DNA of 64,000 nt from Candidatus Tectimicrobiota bacterium (lineage in GTDB: Bacteria; JACPUC01): the NCBI GenBank assembly GCA_016192455.1, contig JACPUC010000008.1:1-64000 (forward strand). The letters run 5' to 3'. Positions 24,970-33,672 of this stretch are shown here, one piece after another. The notes under the pieces were generated by a model. The model was not told where the DNA came from. It made no database searches and saw only the letters and a list, made by a program, of their open reading frames with translations. Both the position numbers and the translations under genes were made by a program. How positions within the stretch are numbered: position 1 is the first letter of the stretch; the number at the start of each line of letters is the position of its first letter.

Positions 24970-25835
24970 GAGAGGCCCTCCACGCTCTGCCGCAGGCGCA
25001 CCCGCCCGGTCAGCGTGTCGATGGTGATGAAGAGGAGGCGGCCGCGAGGGGACTCCAGCCGCAATACCCGCCCGGTGGCATTCCCCTTCGGGAAGAAGAT
25101 GATCGGGGTGAGCGGCTCGCCGGTGGCGGTTTTGAGCTTCAGCCCTTCGGGCAGCGCGGTCCTGACCTGGGGCAGCAGCCGCAGCGGCTGCTGGGAGGAT
25201 TCCGGGAGGTCACCTCCACCCCCACCCGCCGCCGGCTCGAGGCCGCGGCTGGAGCGAGCCGCAGCCGGTTCCTTGCCCGGCTTGCCCGGCGCCTCGTTGG
25301 CTCGGGAGAGCCGCGCCGCAGGAGCCGCCGGTCGCGCCACCGCCTGGCTGGGGGCCGGCGGGCGGCGTGACGGCTTTCCCGCAGCGGCCGCCTCCCCGAA
25401 ACTGCCGTCATCCTCAACCGTCCAGCCCTCTTCGGCGGAGGACTGCTGGCCTAGGGGACGGAACCCGTAACGTCCCGCCGCCATATCGACGTAGACCTCG
25501 TAGGGAACCTTGGTGGCCACGGCGGTGCTGCGCGCCTCGCGCATCGCCCCCATCAGCCGGCGCGCCGCGGTGCGAAAGCGCAGGTTCTCGAGGGTGGCGC
25601 CGATGGAGGGCGCCACCAGCCCGCTTGCAGCCGCCAGGATCACCAGCACCACAAGGAGCTCGATGAGCGTCACGCCGGCCTGACCGACGCCCCCTCCCCC
25701 CGGCACGCGGAGGAGGCGGGCATGCAGCCGCCCCAGCGCACGCCGGCTGAGGGAGAAGGGCAGGTCCCAGCGCGCCTTCTCCTCGCGCCAGCGCCTGACG
25801 CGCTCAGCTCCCGCACTCCTTGATGGCATTCCCAT
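24966..25835 (-). CDS. gspH: Type II secretion pseudopilin GspH, with Pro/Ala-rich insert
   Basis: About 289 residues, longer than the usual 150-200. A basic leader leads to the prepilin site QAGVTLIELLVVLVILAAAS (Glu at +5), then the GspH domain (FRTAARRLMGAMREARSTAV). A disordered Pro/Ala/Arg-rich insert of about 80 residues (roughly 150-230) interrupts the beta part, which resumes at LKLKTATGEPLTPIIFFPKG and ends VRLRQSVEGL. The start at 25835 is chosen because AAGGG lies five bases upstream; it overlaps the end of gspG. Confidence 0.85.
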   Translation of the reverse strand: MGMPSRSAGAERVRRWREEKARWDLPFSLSRRALGRLHARLLRVPGGGGVGQAGVTLIELLVVLVILAAASGLVAPSIGATLENLRFRTAARRLMGAMREARSTAVATKVPYEVYVDMAAGRYGFRPLGQQSSAEEGWTVEDDGSFGEAAAAGKPSRRPPAPSQAVARPAAPAARLSRANEAPGKPGKEPAAARSSRGLEPAAGGGGGDLPESSQQPLRLLPQVRTALPEGLKLKTATGEPLTPIIFFPKGNATGRVLRLESPRGRLLFITIDTLTGRVRLRQSVEGLS

Positions 25836-26214
25836 CCGGGCCCTTCGATTCCAGGCAGTAACTTCGCTTATCCTCACCTGCCGAATAGGTGTACTCGTGG
25901 TTCCAGGGATCCCGTGGGAGGACCCCCTTCTTCAGATAGGAACCTTCCCAGCGATCGCTGTTCTCGCCGCCCGGCCGTTTGACGAGGTCCTCCAGACTGT
26001 CAGGGTAGGTCCCCATGTCCAGACGGTAGCGGTCGAGCGCTTCCTCAAGGAGGCTCATCTGGGTCTTGTTGATCTGCAACTTCGACTGCTCGACCTTGCC
26101 GAACAACCGTGGCCCCACCAGCGCGGCGAGCAGGCCCAGGATCACCATCACCACGAGGAGCTCGATCAGCGTGATGCCGCGCTGAGAGCGTGAGAACAGG
26201 CTTGAGGCTGGCAT
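25804..26214 (-). CDS. gspG: Type II secretion major pseudopilin GspG
   Basis: 136 residues, normal for the family. Leader MPASSLFSRSQRG, cleavage before ITLIELLVVMVILGLLAALV (Glu at +5), then the GspG core KTQMSLLEEALDRYRLDMGTYPDSLEDLV. The C-terminal loop has the Asp/Gly/Asn-rich calcium-binding character of the family (GPDGNAIKECGS) and RDPWNHEYTY, close to the conserved DPWG-Y motif. It polymerises into the pseudopilus that pushes substrates through GspD. GAGGA stands before the start at suitable spacing. Confidence 0.95.
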   Translation of the reverse strand: MPASSLFSRSQRGITLIELLVVMVILGLLAALVGPRLFGKVEQSKLQINKTQMSLLEEALDRYRLDMGTYPDSLEDLVKRPGGENSDRWEGSYLKKGVLPRDPWNHEYTYSAGEDKRSYCLESKGPDGNAIKECGS

Positions 26215-26612
26215 GGTTCATCCTCATCCGAAGCGCGAGTGGGTGCCTCGCCACAGCACCCCCCGCAGCTCCCGGAGGCACGGTGGCCACTCACGATCAC
26301 CGATTTAGAAAGGCTCCCGCGTGGGAAAGTTCCCAGGCCGCCCCGCGGCGGCGTGCGGCAGGGGACCACAAGGCGCCGCCTGTGTCAAGGGGCCCGCCTC
26401 GCCCCGGCGGGTCGTTCCCCCGGCCGCGGCGACGGCCAGGCGGCCGCTCGCCCCCTTCACCTGTTCCGGCGTCGACGCCAGGGTGCCTTGGATCAATCAG
26501 GTGCGTCCGCCCTCGTGCTCGCCGCCCCCGCCGCGCGGCCTCTTTCCGTCGCCGGGCGGCGCGCCGCGACGAGCGCGAGGCGAGCGCCAGGGGTCAGGCG
26601 CACGTGCAGCAA
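26215..26612. other. Gap inside the gsp cluster, 398 bp
   Basis: No gene recognised between gspF and gspG. There is a GC stem (26393-26398 with 26406-26411) but no T-tract on either strand. A TTGACA-like box reads left at 26383-26388 without a matching -10. It could hold a processing site or a weak promoter for gspG onward; nothing firm. Confidence 0.4.
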
Positions 26613-27833
26613 CTAGAGAGGCAGTTCATTGAGGCTGAAGATCGCCATGAGCATGGACAGGACAATGAAGCCAACGATCCCACCCATCACCAGGATCATC
26701 ATCGGTTCGATCAGGGCGATCAAACTCTTCAGGGAGCTCTTCACCTGGCGGTCATAGGTTTCGGCCACCTTGATGAGCATGGATTCCATGCTTCCCGTCT
26801 CCTCTCCCACCGCCAGCATGTGGAGGAAGAGTGACGGAAAGGCGCCGGTCTGGCGCAGGGGTGTCGAGAGGGTCGCCCCCTTCTCCACCCCCGTGCGGGC
26901 CTCGCCGATGGCCGCCCGCAAGACGCTGTTCGTGGACGCTTCCTGGACGATCGTGAGGGCCTGGAGGAGCGGCACGCCATTGCGGATGAGCGTGCCGAGC
27001 GTGCGGGCAAAACGCGCCACCTGAATTTTCCCGATCAGCGTCCCCAGGACCGGCAGACGCAGCAGCAGACGATCAACGGCGAAGCGCCCCGCCGCGGTGC
27101 GGACGTAGCCGCGGAACGCCAGCGCCCCGACCACGAGCGCTCCCAGGATGGCCCACCAGTAACCCGACACCGCGCCGCTGATCGCCAGCATGATGAGGGT
27201 CGGCAGCGGCAGCGCCTGACCTTGATCGGCGAAGATCTGAGCGAACTTGGGAATCACCAGGGTGAGGAGGAGGGTCACCGCCCCGCCGCCCACGGCGGTC
27301 AAGAGGACGGGGTAGAGGAGGGAGGAGGCGACGTACTCCTTCAGCTCCTGGGTATCCTCGAGGAAGCCGGCGAGGCGTTCCAGGACAAGGTCGAGGATGC
27401 CCCCCACCTCGCCGGCCCGCACCATGTTCACGTAGAGCCGCGAGAAGACCCGGGGATGCCGCGCTAGACAGTCAGAGAACGAGGTGCCGCTGCGCAGCTC
27501 CTCGAGGAGATCCTGCACGATCTTGCGGAACGGAGCCTTCTCGCTGAGATCGGTAAGGGTGGTGAGGCCGCGCTCGAGGGGAAAGCCGGCATTCAGGAGC
27601 ACCGACAGCTCGTGGGTGAAGGTGGCGATATCCTTCTGGCTGGTCCGCCTCAGCAGGGCGTTGAGGCTGATCTCCCTCGACAGCCCGTTGGTGCTCTGCG
27701 GCAGGTCAACGCTGAGCGGCAGGTAGCCGAGCTCCTGCAGGCGGTCGATGACGGCACGCTCGTCGCGGCCCTCCATGGCGCCCTCGACGATGTTGCCGGA
27801 ACGATCCGTGGCTCGGTAGAGAAACTCGCTCAT
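26613..27833 (-). CDS. gspF: Type II secretion inner-membrane protein GspF
   Basis: 406 residues, standard length. It begins SEFLYRATDRSGNIVEGAME, the usual T2SSF start. Two copies of the cytoplasmic helical domain follow (about 70-190, with LLNAGFPLERGLTTL; and about 270-390, with LIRNGVPLLQALTIV), each before membrane helices. It ends in IVGFIVLSMLMAIFSLNELP. It connects the ATPase GspE to the pseudopilus platform. AGGAG stands three bases from ATG. It follows gspE after 77 bp. Confidence 0.95.
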   Translation of the reverse strand: MSEFLYRATDRSGNIVEGAMEGRDERAVIDRLQELGYLPLSVDLPQSTNGLSREISLNALLRRTSQKDIATFTHELSVLLNAGFPLERGLTTLTDLSEKAPFRKIVQDLLEELRSGTSFSDCLARHPRVFSRLYVNMVRAGEVGGILDLVLERLAGFLEDTQELKEYVASSLLYPVLLTAVGGGAVTLLLTLVIPKFAQIFADQGQALPLPTLIMLAISGAVSGYWWAILGALVVGALAFRGYVRTAAGRFAVDRLLLRLPVLGTLIGKIQVARFARTLGTLIRNGVPLLQALTIVQEASTNSVLRAAIGEARTGVEKGATLSTPLRQTGAFPSLFLHMLAVGEETGSMESMLIKVAETYDRQVKSSLKSLIALIEPMMILVMGGIVGFIVLSMLMAIFSLNELPL

Positions 27834-27910
27834 CGACTCCTACGCCCTCGGCCGCAGCCTCGCCTCGGAGGAGCGCCCTCGACCCGGCGGCGCCGCGCCC
27901 CGCCGGCGCC

Positions 27911-29590
27911 TTACTCCTCCTGGGTGACGCGCAGCACCTCCGCGATACTGGTCAGCCCCGCCTTCACCTTCAGCCAGCCGTCCTGCCGCAGCAAGCGCAT
28001 CCCGTGACGCATGGCGCACTGCTTAATAATCTGGCTGCTCGTCTTCTGGAGAATGAGGTCACGAATCTCGTCGGTCATCAGGAGCATCTCAAAAATTCCG
28101 ATCCGCCCGCGATAGCCGGTGTGACTGCAGGCCTCGCAGCCATTCGGCTGGTACATCTGCGCCCCCGCCAGCTCCTCCATCGGCATCCCAAGGGCACTGA
28201 GCGAGGCGCTCTCGGGGGGATCGGCGCGGCGGCAGTCACGGCACAGGAGGCGCACCAGACGCTGCGCCATGATGCCGACCACCGAGGAGGCGACGAGGAA
28301 GTGCTCGACGCCCATGTCCAGCAGGCGAGTGATGGCCCCCGCCGAGTCATTCGTGTGCAGCGTGCTGAGGACGAGGTGGCCGGTGAGCGCCGACTCGATG
28401 GCGATGGAGGCGGTCTCCGCGTCGCGGATCTCCCCCACCATGATGACGTCCGGGTCCTGGCGCACGATCGAGCGCAGGCCGTTGGCGAAGGTGAGGCCGA
28501 TCTGCGGCTTGACGTGGATCTGGTTCACGCCGTTGAGCTGGTACTCAACCGGGTCCTCGATGGTGATGATCTTCTTCTCCGGCGTGTTGATCTTCTCCAG
28601 GGCGCCGTAGAGCGTCGTCGTCTTGCCGCTGCCGGTCGGCCCCGTGACGAGGATGATCCCGTGCGGCCGGCGGATGAGCCCCTCGAGCTGCTTCAGGGTG
28701 TCGGGGAGGAACCCCAGGTGGTTGAGATCGACCACGATGCTGCTGCGGTCGAGGATGCGCATCACCAGGCTTTCGCCATAGAGCGTCGGCACGGTGGAGA
28801 CGCGCAGGTCGATCTCGCGGCCGGCGACCCGCACCCTGATGCGCCCATCCTGCGGCAGCCGCCGCTCGGCGATGTTGAGGCGCGCCATGATCTTGACGCG
28901 GGAGATGATCGCCGCCTGCAGGCGCGCCGGCGGCGCCTCCGTATCCTGCAGGATGCCGTCGATGCGGTAGCGCACGAAGAGGCCGTTCTCGAACGGCTCG
29001 ATGTGGATGTCGCTCGCTCCCACCTCCACGGCCCGGGTGATGAGGTGGTTCACGAGGCGAATGACGGGGGCCTCCGAGGCCATGTCGCGCAGGTGCGCCT
29101 CGTCGCCGTCGACGAGATCGTCGTACTCCCCCTCCTCGGCTTTCAGGTCTTGAATGATGGAGCCGATGGTGGTCGCTCCCGAGCCGTAGGAACGCTCCAG
29201 GGCTTCCTCGATCTCCGCCCGCGTGCAGACCCAGACCTCCAGCTCGCAGCCGAGCGCCGTGGCGAGGGCGTCGAAAGTATGGAGGTCCGCGGGGTCCGCC
29301 ACCGCGATGGTGAGGCGGTTCCCCTGCCGGAGAAGGGGCAGAAGCGCGTGCTGCTTGAGGAACTTCAGCGGCAGCTCGTTGACGATGATCGGGGAGGAGG
29401 GGAACTCAGCAGCCGTGCAGCGGCGGTAGCCGAGCTTCTCCGCCAGCTCCAAGGGCTGCAGCACCGCGTCGCCCGCTGGGTCCGCCTGCGGAATCCCCAC
29501 CAAAACGGCGGCGCCTCCCGGCAACCTCCGCCTGCCAAGACGCCCCAGGGCCTTGGACACCTCATGTGCGGTCGGGAGTCTCAATGGCAT
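27911..29590 (-). CDS. gspE: Type II secretion ATPase GspE
   Basis: 559 residues, cytoplasmic hexameric ATPase that powers pseudopilus growth. An N-terminal GspE_N domain (about 60-150) precedes the catalytic part: SDIHIEP (Asp box), Walker A GPTGSGKTTT at about 317-326, the Asp-rich DPVEYQLNGVNQI, Walker B region DPDVIMVGEIRDAETA and the His box LSTLHTNDSAGAI. A four-Cys zinc site follows (CRDC ... CEACSHTGYRGR, about 443-493), as in true GspE. It is the first gsp gene in the transcription order, 105 bp after the fused glycan gene. Confidence 0.96.
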   Translation of the reverse strand: MPLRLPTAHEVSKALGRLGRRRLPGGAAVLVGIPQADPAGDAVLQPLELAEKLGYRRCTAAEFPSSPIIVNELPLKFLKQHALLPLLRQGNRLTIAVADPADLHTFDALATALGCELEVWVCTRAEIEEALERSYGSGATTIGSIIQDLKAEEGEYDDLVDGDEAHLRDMASEAPVIRLVNHLITRAVEVGASDIHIEPFENGLFVRYRIDGILQDTEAPPARLQAAIISRVKIMARLNIAERRLPQDGRIRVRVAGREIDLRVSTVPTLYGESLVMRILDRSSIVVDLNHLGFLPDTLKQLEGLIRRPHGIILVTGPTGSGKTTTLYGALEKINTPEKKIITIEDPVEYQLNGVNQIHVKPQIGLTFANGLRSIVRQDPDVIMVGEIRDAETASIAIESALTGHLVLSTLHTNDSAGAITRLLDMGVEHFLVASSVVGIMAQRLVRLLCRDCRRADPPESASLSALGMPMEELAGAQMYQPNGCEACSHTGYRGRIGIFEMLLMTDEIRDLILQKTSSQIIKQCAMRHGMRLLRQDGWLKVKAGLTSIAEVLRVTQEE

Positions 29591-29695
29591 GCGGCGGTGT
29601 ATCCTCAGAGGCTCGAGCTGGTGCGCGGGGCCGGCGCATGCGGCGCGAGGCTGCGTCCGCCAGCCAGGCCGCGGCGTCCGGGAGCCGCCAGCAGG

Positions 29696-31519
29696 CTACT
29701 GGAGCAGCTTCGCCATGCGTTTGTACGGCACTCCGGCCTCGGCGCACATCCGGTAGACCTCCGCGAGGTCCTCATCGCGCGCCGAGGGAATGGCGATGAG
29801 CACCTCGGCAATACCCATCTCTTCAATAAGATGCGAAACGCTCGCGCGAGTTCCGAGAATCGGCAGCCCATGGATGCTGCGGCCGAGCTTCTCGCGGTCG
29901 TCATCGATGAACCCCACCGGGTGGTAGTTCAGGCTGCGGTTGTTGCGCAGCTCCCGCAGCAGCATCTCCCCGGCATCGCCAGCACCCATGATGATGACCC
30001 GTTTGCCTCTCTTCGGCGGCACCCGGCTGAACGATTCCCGCAACATGCGGAGTAGTATACGAATCCCTGCCATCAGCAGCAAGCTCATCATCCAGTCGGT
30101 GACGAAAACGGCGCGGGAGTAATCGATGAATCGAAACAGAAGCGTAATGATAATGACGCTGAGAATGGAGCCCAGGGTGACCGCCTTGACGATGTTCTTC
30201 AGGTCGGTCAGCCCATAGTAGCGCCAGACGCCGCCGTAGACGTCGAAGGAGAAGCAGCAGACCATCTTCAGCGCCACAATCCATGGCAAGGAGCGCAGGA
30301 TGAGGAGGTAGTTCCACTCACTGATCACGCCCTCAAAGCGGATGAGCCAGGCGCCATAATAAGAGACGCAGATGAGGATGAGATCTACGAGCACCTCGAG
30401 GATGCGCCGTTTGTAAAGGAAAGCCGTGGTGATGGCGACCGCGTTGGGGGACGGCGGCGGGGCACTCCTGCCGCTGATCTCCTCCACCTTCACCTGGCTG
30501 AGGAAAAAGCCGAAGAAGATGATGCCGATGAGCGCCAGGAGCACGATCACCGAGACAACCCCGGCGGCGTATCTGGAGTAGAAGAGGGCGCACATCCCCA
30601 GGAAGGCGCTGATGCCATAGAGGACGAACACCGCGCGGCGCTCGGAGAGGCCGAGGTAGACGAGGCGGTGCGAGGAGTGGTCCTTGCCGCCCTGCGACGC
30701 CGGTTGCCGCCGCAGCATGCGCAGCAGCGTCACCAGCGTCGTATCGAAGATCGGCACCGCCAGCACGAGGATCGGGATGATGAGGGTGATGACGACGTTC
30801 GACGCATGGATGCCGGTGCCGAGCACCCCCATCACGGCGATGAGGTAGCCGAGCAGCAGGCTGCCGCTGTCCCCCATGAAGATGCGCGCCGGATGGAAGT
30901 TGTAGCGCAGGAAGCCGAGCGTGGCGCCGCCGAGGATCGCCGCCACGGCGGCGACGCCCAGCAGCCCATTGAGGAGCGCGTGCACGAAGAGCACCGCGCA
31001 GGCGATCGTGGCAACCCCGGCCGACAGGCCGTCCATGTTGTCGAGGAGATTGAAGGCGTTCGTGATGCCGACGATCCAGAAGATGGTCAACGGGATGGTG
31101 ATGAAGCGCTGCGTCTCGGGTGCGAACACCACCCCGAAGAGCACCGCCATGCACGCCGCGATGATCTGGCCGATGAGCTTGGTCTGCGGGCGCAGCCGGC
31201 GCAGGTCATCGATGAGGCCGAGCGCGAAGACCGTCGTGCCTCCGGCCAGCAGCGTCAGGAACCAGGACCGCCGCAGCGCACTTCCGCCGAGGACGAGGGC
31301 GACGAGGAAGCCCGTATAGATGCCCACCCCGCCGAGCGTCGGGGTGCTGCGCTGGTGCCAGCGCCCCTCATGCGGCGCCGAGAGGAGGCCGATACGGTGG
31401 CCAAGGTGCTCCATGTAGCGGGTCATGAGGAGGGAAACCCCCAAGGAGCCGGCAAACAGCCCCACGATTCCCCCGAGGGATGATGCGTTGAAATAGCTCA
31501 GGCTCATGGACGTGCTCAC
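29696..31519 (-). CDS. WecA-like polyprenyl-phosphate sugar-1-P transferase fused to a FlaA1/CapD-type N-terminal half
   Basis: 607 residues in two parts. Residues 1-345 are a MraY/WecA/TagO-family membrane enzyme (start HEGRWHQRSTPTLGGVGIYT; LLDNMDGLSAG near 155-165; FMGDSGS near 210) that would load a sugar-1-phosphate onto undecaprenyl phosphate. Residues about 365-607 match the N-terminal part of FlaA1/CapD/PglF-type enzymes: four membrane helices (YYGAWLIRFEG, FDVYGGVWRYYG) and a Rossmann domain with VIIMGAGDAGEMLLREL near 503. The catalytic short-chain dehydrogenase half is absent; the gene stops after VPYKRMAKLLQ. GTG at 31519 is directly after the preceding stop; ATG at 31507 is also possible. 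Confidence 0.85.
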   Translation of the reverse strand: MSTSMSLSYFNASSLGGIVGLFAGSLGVSLLMTRYMEHLGHRIGLLSAPHEGRWHQRSTPTLGGVGIYTGFLVALVLGGSALRRSWFLTLLAGGTTVFALGLIDDLRRLRPQTKLIGQIIAACMAVLFGVVFAPETQRFITIPLTIFWIVGITNAFNLLDNMDGLSAGVATIACAVLFVHALLNGLLGVAAVAAILGGATLGFLRYNFHPARIFMGDSGSLLLGYLIAVMGVLGTGIHASNVVITLIIPILVLAVPIFDTTLVTLLRMLRRQPASQGGKDHSSHRLVYLGLSERRAVFVLYGISAFLGMCALFYSRYAAGVVSVIVLLALIGIIFFGFFLSQVKVEEISGRSAPPPSPNAVAITTAFLYKRRILEVLVDLILICVSYYGAWLIRFEGVISEWNYLLILRSLPWIVALKMVCCFSFDVYGGVWRYYGLTDLKNIVKAVTLGSILSVIIITLLFRFIDYSRAVFVTDWMMSLLLMAGIRILLRMLRESFSRVPPKRGKRVIIMGAGDAGEMLLRELRNNRSLNYHPVGFIDDDREKLGRSIHGLPILGTRASVSHLIEEMGIAEVLIAIPSARDEDLAEVYRMCAEAGVPYKRMAKLLQ

Positions 31520-32941
31520 TCACCTCACGGGCGGCAGACGCCTTTCACCTGGGAGTGCGGCGCCCTCATGCCCACGGCTGCCGGGCGCGGCCGCGGGCGC
31601 TCCGACGCCGGGCGCAGCCCACGGCAGTAAACCCTTCTGCTCCAACAGCTCAAGGTAGAGCGTCTCGATCTCGGCGACAAGACGCTTGGCGCTGAACTGC
31701 TCGAGGACGCGGCGCTGGGCGCGCTCGCACCGCCGCCGAGTGGCCTGCCGCTGCGTCAGGAGCGTGACGAGCGCGGCGCGCCACACCTGTGGATCGCGGC
31801 TGCGCGCGAGGAGGCCAGAGGGCGCCTCGCACCATCCGGCCGCGCTCTCCGCCGCGCCGCCCGCCGGCAGCTCCAGCAGGTCGGCGACGCCGCCGACGTC
31901 GGCGGCGAGCACCGGCACCCCAGCCGCCATGGCCTCCAGCAGGGCCACCGGCAGCCCCTCGTTGCGGGAGGTGAGCACGACGGCATCGAGGTCGGCGTAG
32001 ATCGCCTCGAGGTCGCGCCGCCAGCCGCAGAAGCGCACCCTCCCCGCGAGGCCCAGGGCGCGGCAGCGCCGCTCGAGAGCCGGCCCCAGCTCGCCCCCGC
32101 CGATGATCGCAAAACACGGGGGCGGCAGGGAAGGCGCCGTGGCGGGAGCGTCCCTCCAAGCGGCGGCGATCTCCAGGAACAGGTCCGGGTCCTTCACCGC
32201 CACGAGGCGGCCGACGAAACCGATGAGGGGCGTGCCGCGATCAATGCCAAGCTCGGCGCGCAATCGCCCGGCCTGCCCCGAGGGCGCCGCAAACCGCGCT
32301 AGGTCGAGCCCCAGCGGCACAATGCGGGTGTGGCTGCGGGCGGCGACGTGGAAGCGATCGCAGATCTCCTCCTGTTGGCGCGCACTCAAGACGATGAGGC
32401 AGTCGCTCAGCGCTCCGAGGAGACGCTCGATGAGGGCGACGAGGCGGCTCTTCCAGCCACTGAAATAGCTGTGGAAGACGTGCCCATGGAAGGTGTGGAG
32501 GCGAATCGGCACGCGGCACAGCCAGGCGGCCAAGCGACCGAGCGTCCCGGCCTTCGCCATGTGGGTATGGACGATGGCGGGGCGCACCTGTCGCAGCAGA
32601 CGGATGATCGCCACGAAGGTGCGCAGGTCATCGAAGCACCTCACGTGCCGCCGCAGCGTCGGCAGGACGATCGGCGACAGCCCTGCGGCGCGCACCTCGG
32701 GGGTCAGGTCGGCCTCCCACGCGTGCGGCGCCCCGCTCACGAGCGTCGTGGCGAAACGCGAGCTGTCCAGGTCCCGGCAGAGGATCATGGCGTGCTGCGC
32801 CGGGCCGCCCACATTCAGCCGGGTGATGAGGCGCAGCACGCGCACCGGCTCCGGGCGCGCATCCGCAGGCGTCCCACGGGCAGGTATCGCCCGCTCATGG
32901 CCCCGGCAGGCGGACGGAGGCGAATGCACCTCGTTCCTCAT
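31520..32941 (-). CDS. Glycosyltransferase family 4
   Basis: 473 residues with a GT-B fold. The N-domain has VLRLITRLNVGGPAQHAMIL and IVHTHMAKAGTLGRLAA; the C-domain has LIGFVGRLVAVKDPDLFLEI and the E-x7-E donor motif (SRNEGLPVALLEAMAAGVPV). It probably adds a hexose or N-acetylhexosamine to a lipid-linked glycan at the cytoplasmic membrane face. ATG at 32941 overlaps the preceding stop as TGATG and has GGGGAGGG upstream. A Gly/Ala/Pro-rich tail past residue 440 is probably disordered. Confidence 0.88.
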   Translation of the reverse strand: MRNEVHSPPSACRGHERAIPARGTPADARPEPVRVLRLITRLNVGGPAQHAMILCRDLDSSRFATTLVSGAPHAWEADLTPEVRAAGLSPIVLPTLRRHVRCFDDLRTFVAIIRLLRQVRPAIVHTHMAKAGTLGRLAAWLCRVPIRLHTFHGHVFHSYFSGWKSRLVALIERLLGALSDCLIVLSARQQEEICDRFHVAARSHTRIVPLGLDLARFAAPSGQAGRLRAELGIDRGTPLIGFVGRLVAVKDPDLFLEIAAAWRDAPATAPSLPPPCFAIIGGGELGPALERRCRALGLAGRVRFCGWRRDLEAIYADLDAVVLTSRNEGLPVALLEAMAAGVPVLAADVGGVADLLELPAGGAAESAAGWCEAPSGLLARSRDPQVWRAALVTLLTQRQATRRRCERAQRRVLEQFSAKRLVAEIETLYLELLEQKGLLPWAAPGVGAPAAAPGSRGHEGAALPGERRLPPVR

Positions 32942-33663
32942 CAGCACTGCCCTCCCCTTTCCCGACCCGGCTCTTCCGCTTGCGGCGCGCGCTTCCTCAC
33001 TTCCAGGGTGTGACGGAGGAGAAGGCGCCGCGTCAGGCTGCGAGCGAAGAGATCACGCGCGTCCCCTTGCCAACCCAGGCAGAGGAGACCGAGGAGGAGG
33101 AGCTGGGCGCGGCCGAAGACGCCCCAGAGGGCGATCTCCCGCCCCGCCAGGAGCACCAGGGCCAGGTTCACCGCCAGGGCGATGATCAAGGCCCAGCCGA
33201 GGGAGGGGAGCCGCCAGAGGTCGCCGGGCCCGCCCTGCTCGCGCGTCGCACGCGCTCCCCGCGGCGCTTCCTTGCCGCCCCCGTCGCCCCTGGCTTCCGG
33301 CCGCCCGAAGACCAGACTGTCCGGACGCCAGGCGTGCCAGCCTCGCAGAAGGGGACGGGCGGCGCTCCTGCACCATCGCACCATGACGCTGCCATGGGCA
33401 AGCTGCTCGACGGCGCGCTCAGGCTCCTCGGGCCAGGTGACCAGACGCACCACCCGGCTGCCGGCAACCGCCCGTTTCAGAGCCTCGCCGAGGCCGGCGA
33501 GCGGCCGCCGCCACGCCGCCCATCCCTGGCGCGCGCCGCCTCCCACGCGCAGCAGGAGGCGAGCGGTCACACTGGCCCGCGCCACGCCTCCCAGCCGGCA
33601 GAGCACGCCCCACGTGAGGCTACGCGGCAGGATGGTGTCGCGCCAGAAACCCATGCGCTCCAT
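32941..33663 (-). CDS. Unknown membrane protein in the glycan cluster
   Basis: 240 residues, very Arg/Leu/Trp-rich, family not recognised. It has two adjacent hydrophobic segments near the C-terminus (LGWALIIALAVNLALVLLAG and VFGRAQLLLLGLLCLGW) and a basic N-terminal half without clear motifs. It is coupled to the GT4 gene by a TGATG overlap and starts 9 bp after the upstream GT4 gene, so co-expression with glycan synthesis is likely. It could be an accessory or scaffold for the transferases; this is inference from position only. Confidence 0.6.
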   Translation of the reverse strand: MERMGFWRDTILPRSLTWGVLCRLGGVARASVTARLLLRVGGGARQGWAAWRRPLAGLGEALKRAVAGSRVVRLVTWPEEPERAVEQLAHGSVMVRWCRSAARPLLRGWHAWRPDSLVFGRPEARGDGGGKEAPRGARATREQGGPGDLWRLPSLGWALIIALAVNLALVLLAGREIALWGVFGRAQLLLLGLLCLGWQGDARDLFARSLTRRLLLRHTLEVRKRAPQAEEPGRERGGQC

Positions 33664-33672
33664 CGACCACCC

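Noticed and set aside
26383-26412. TTGACA box and GC stem between gspF and gspG
   Set aside because: No -10 element at suitable distance and no T-tract after the stem, so neither a promoter nor a terminator is supported.
28004-30055. A 683-codon plus-strand frame opposite gspE and the WecA fusion
   Set aside because: Both minus-strand genes have diagnostic motifs throughout; the antisense product has none.
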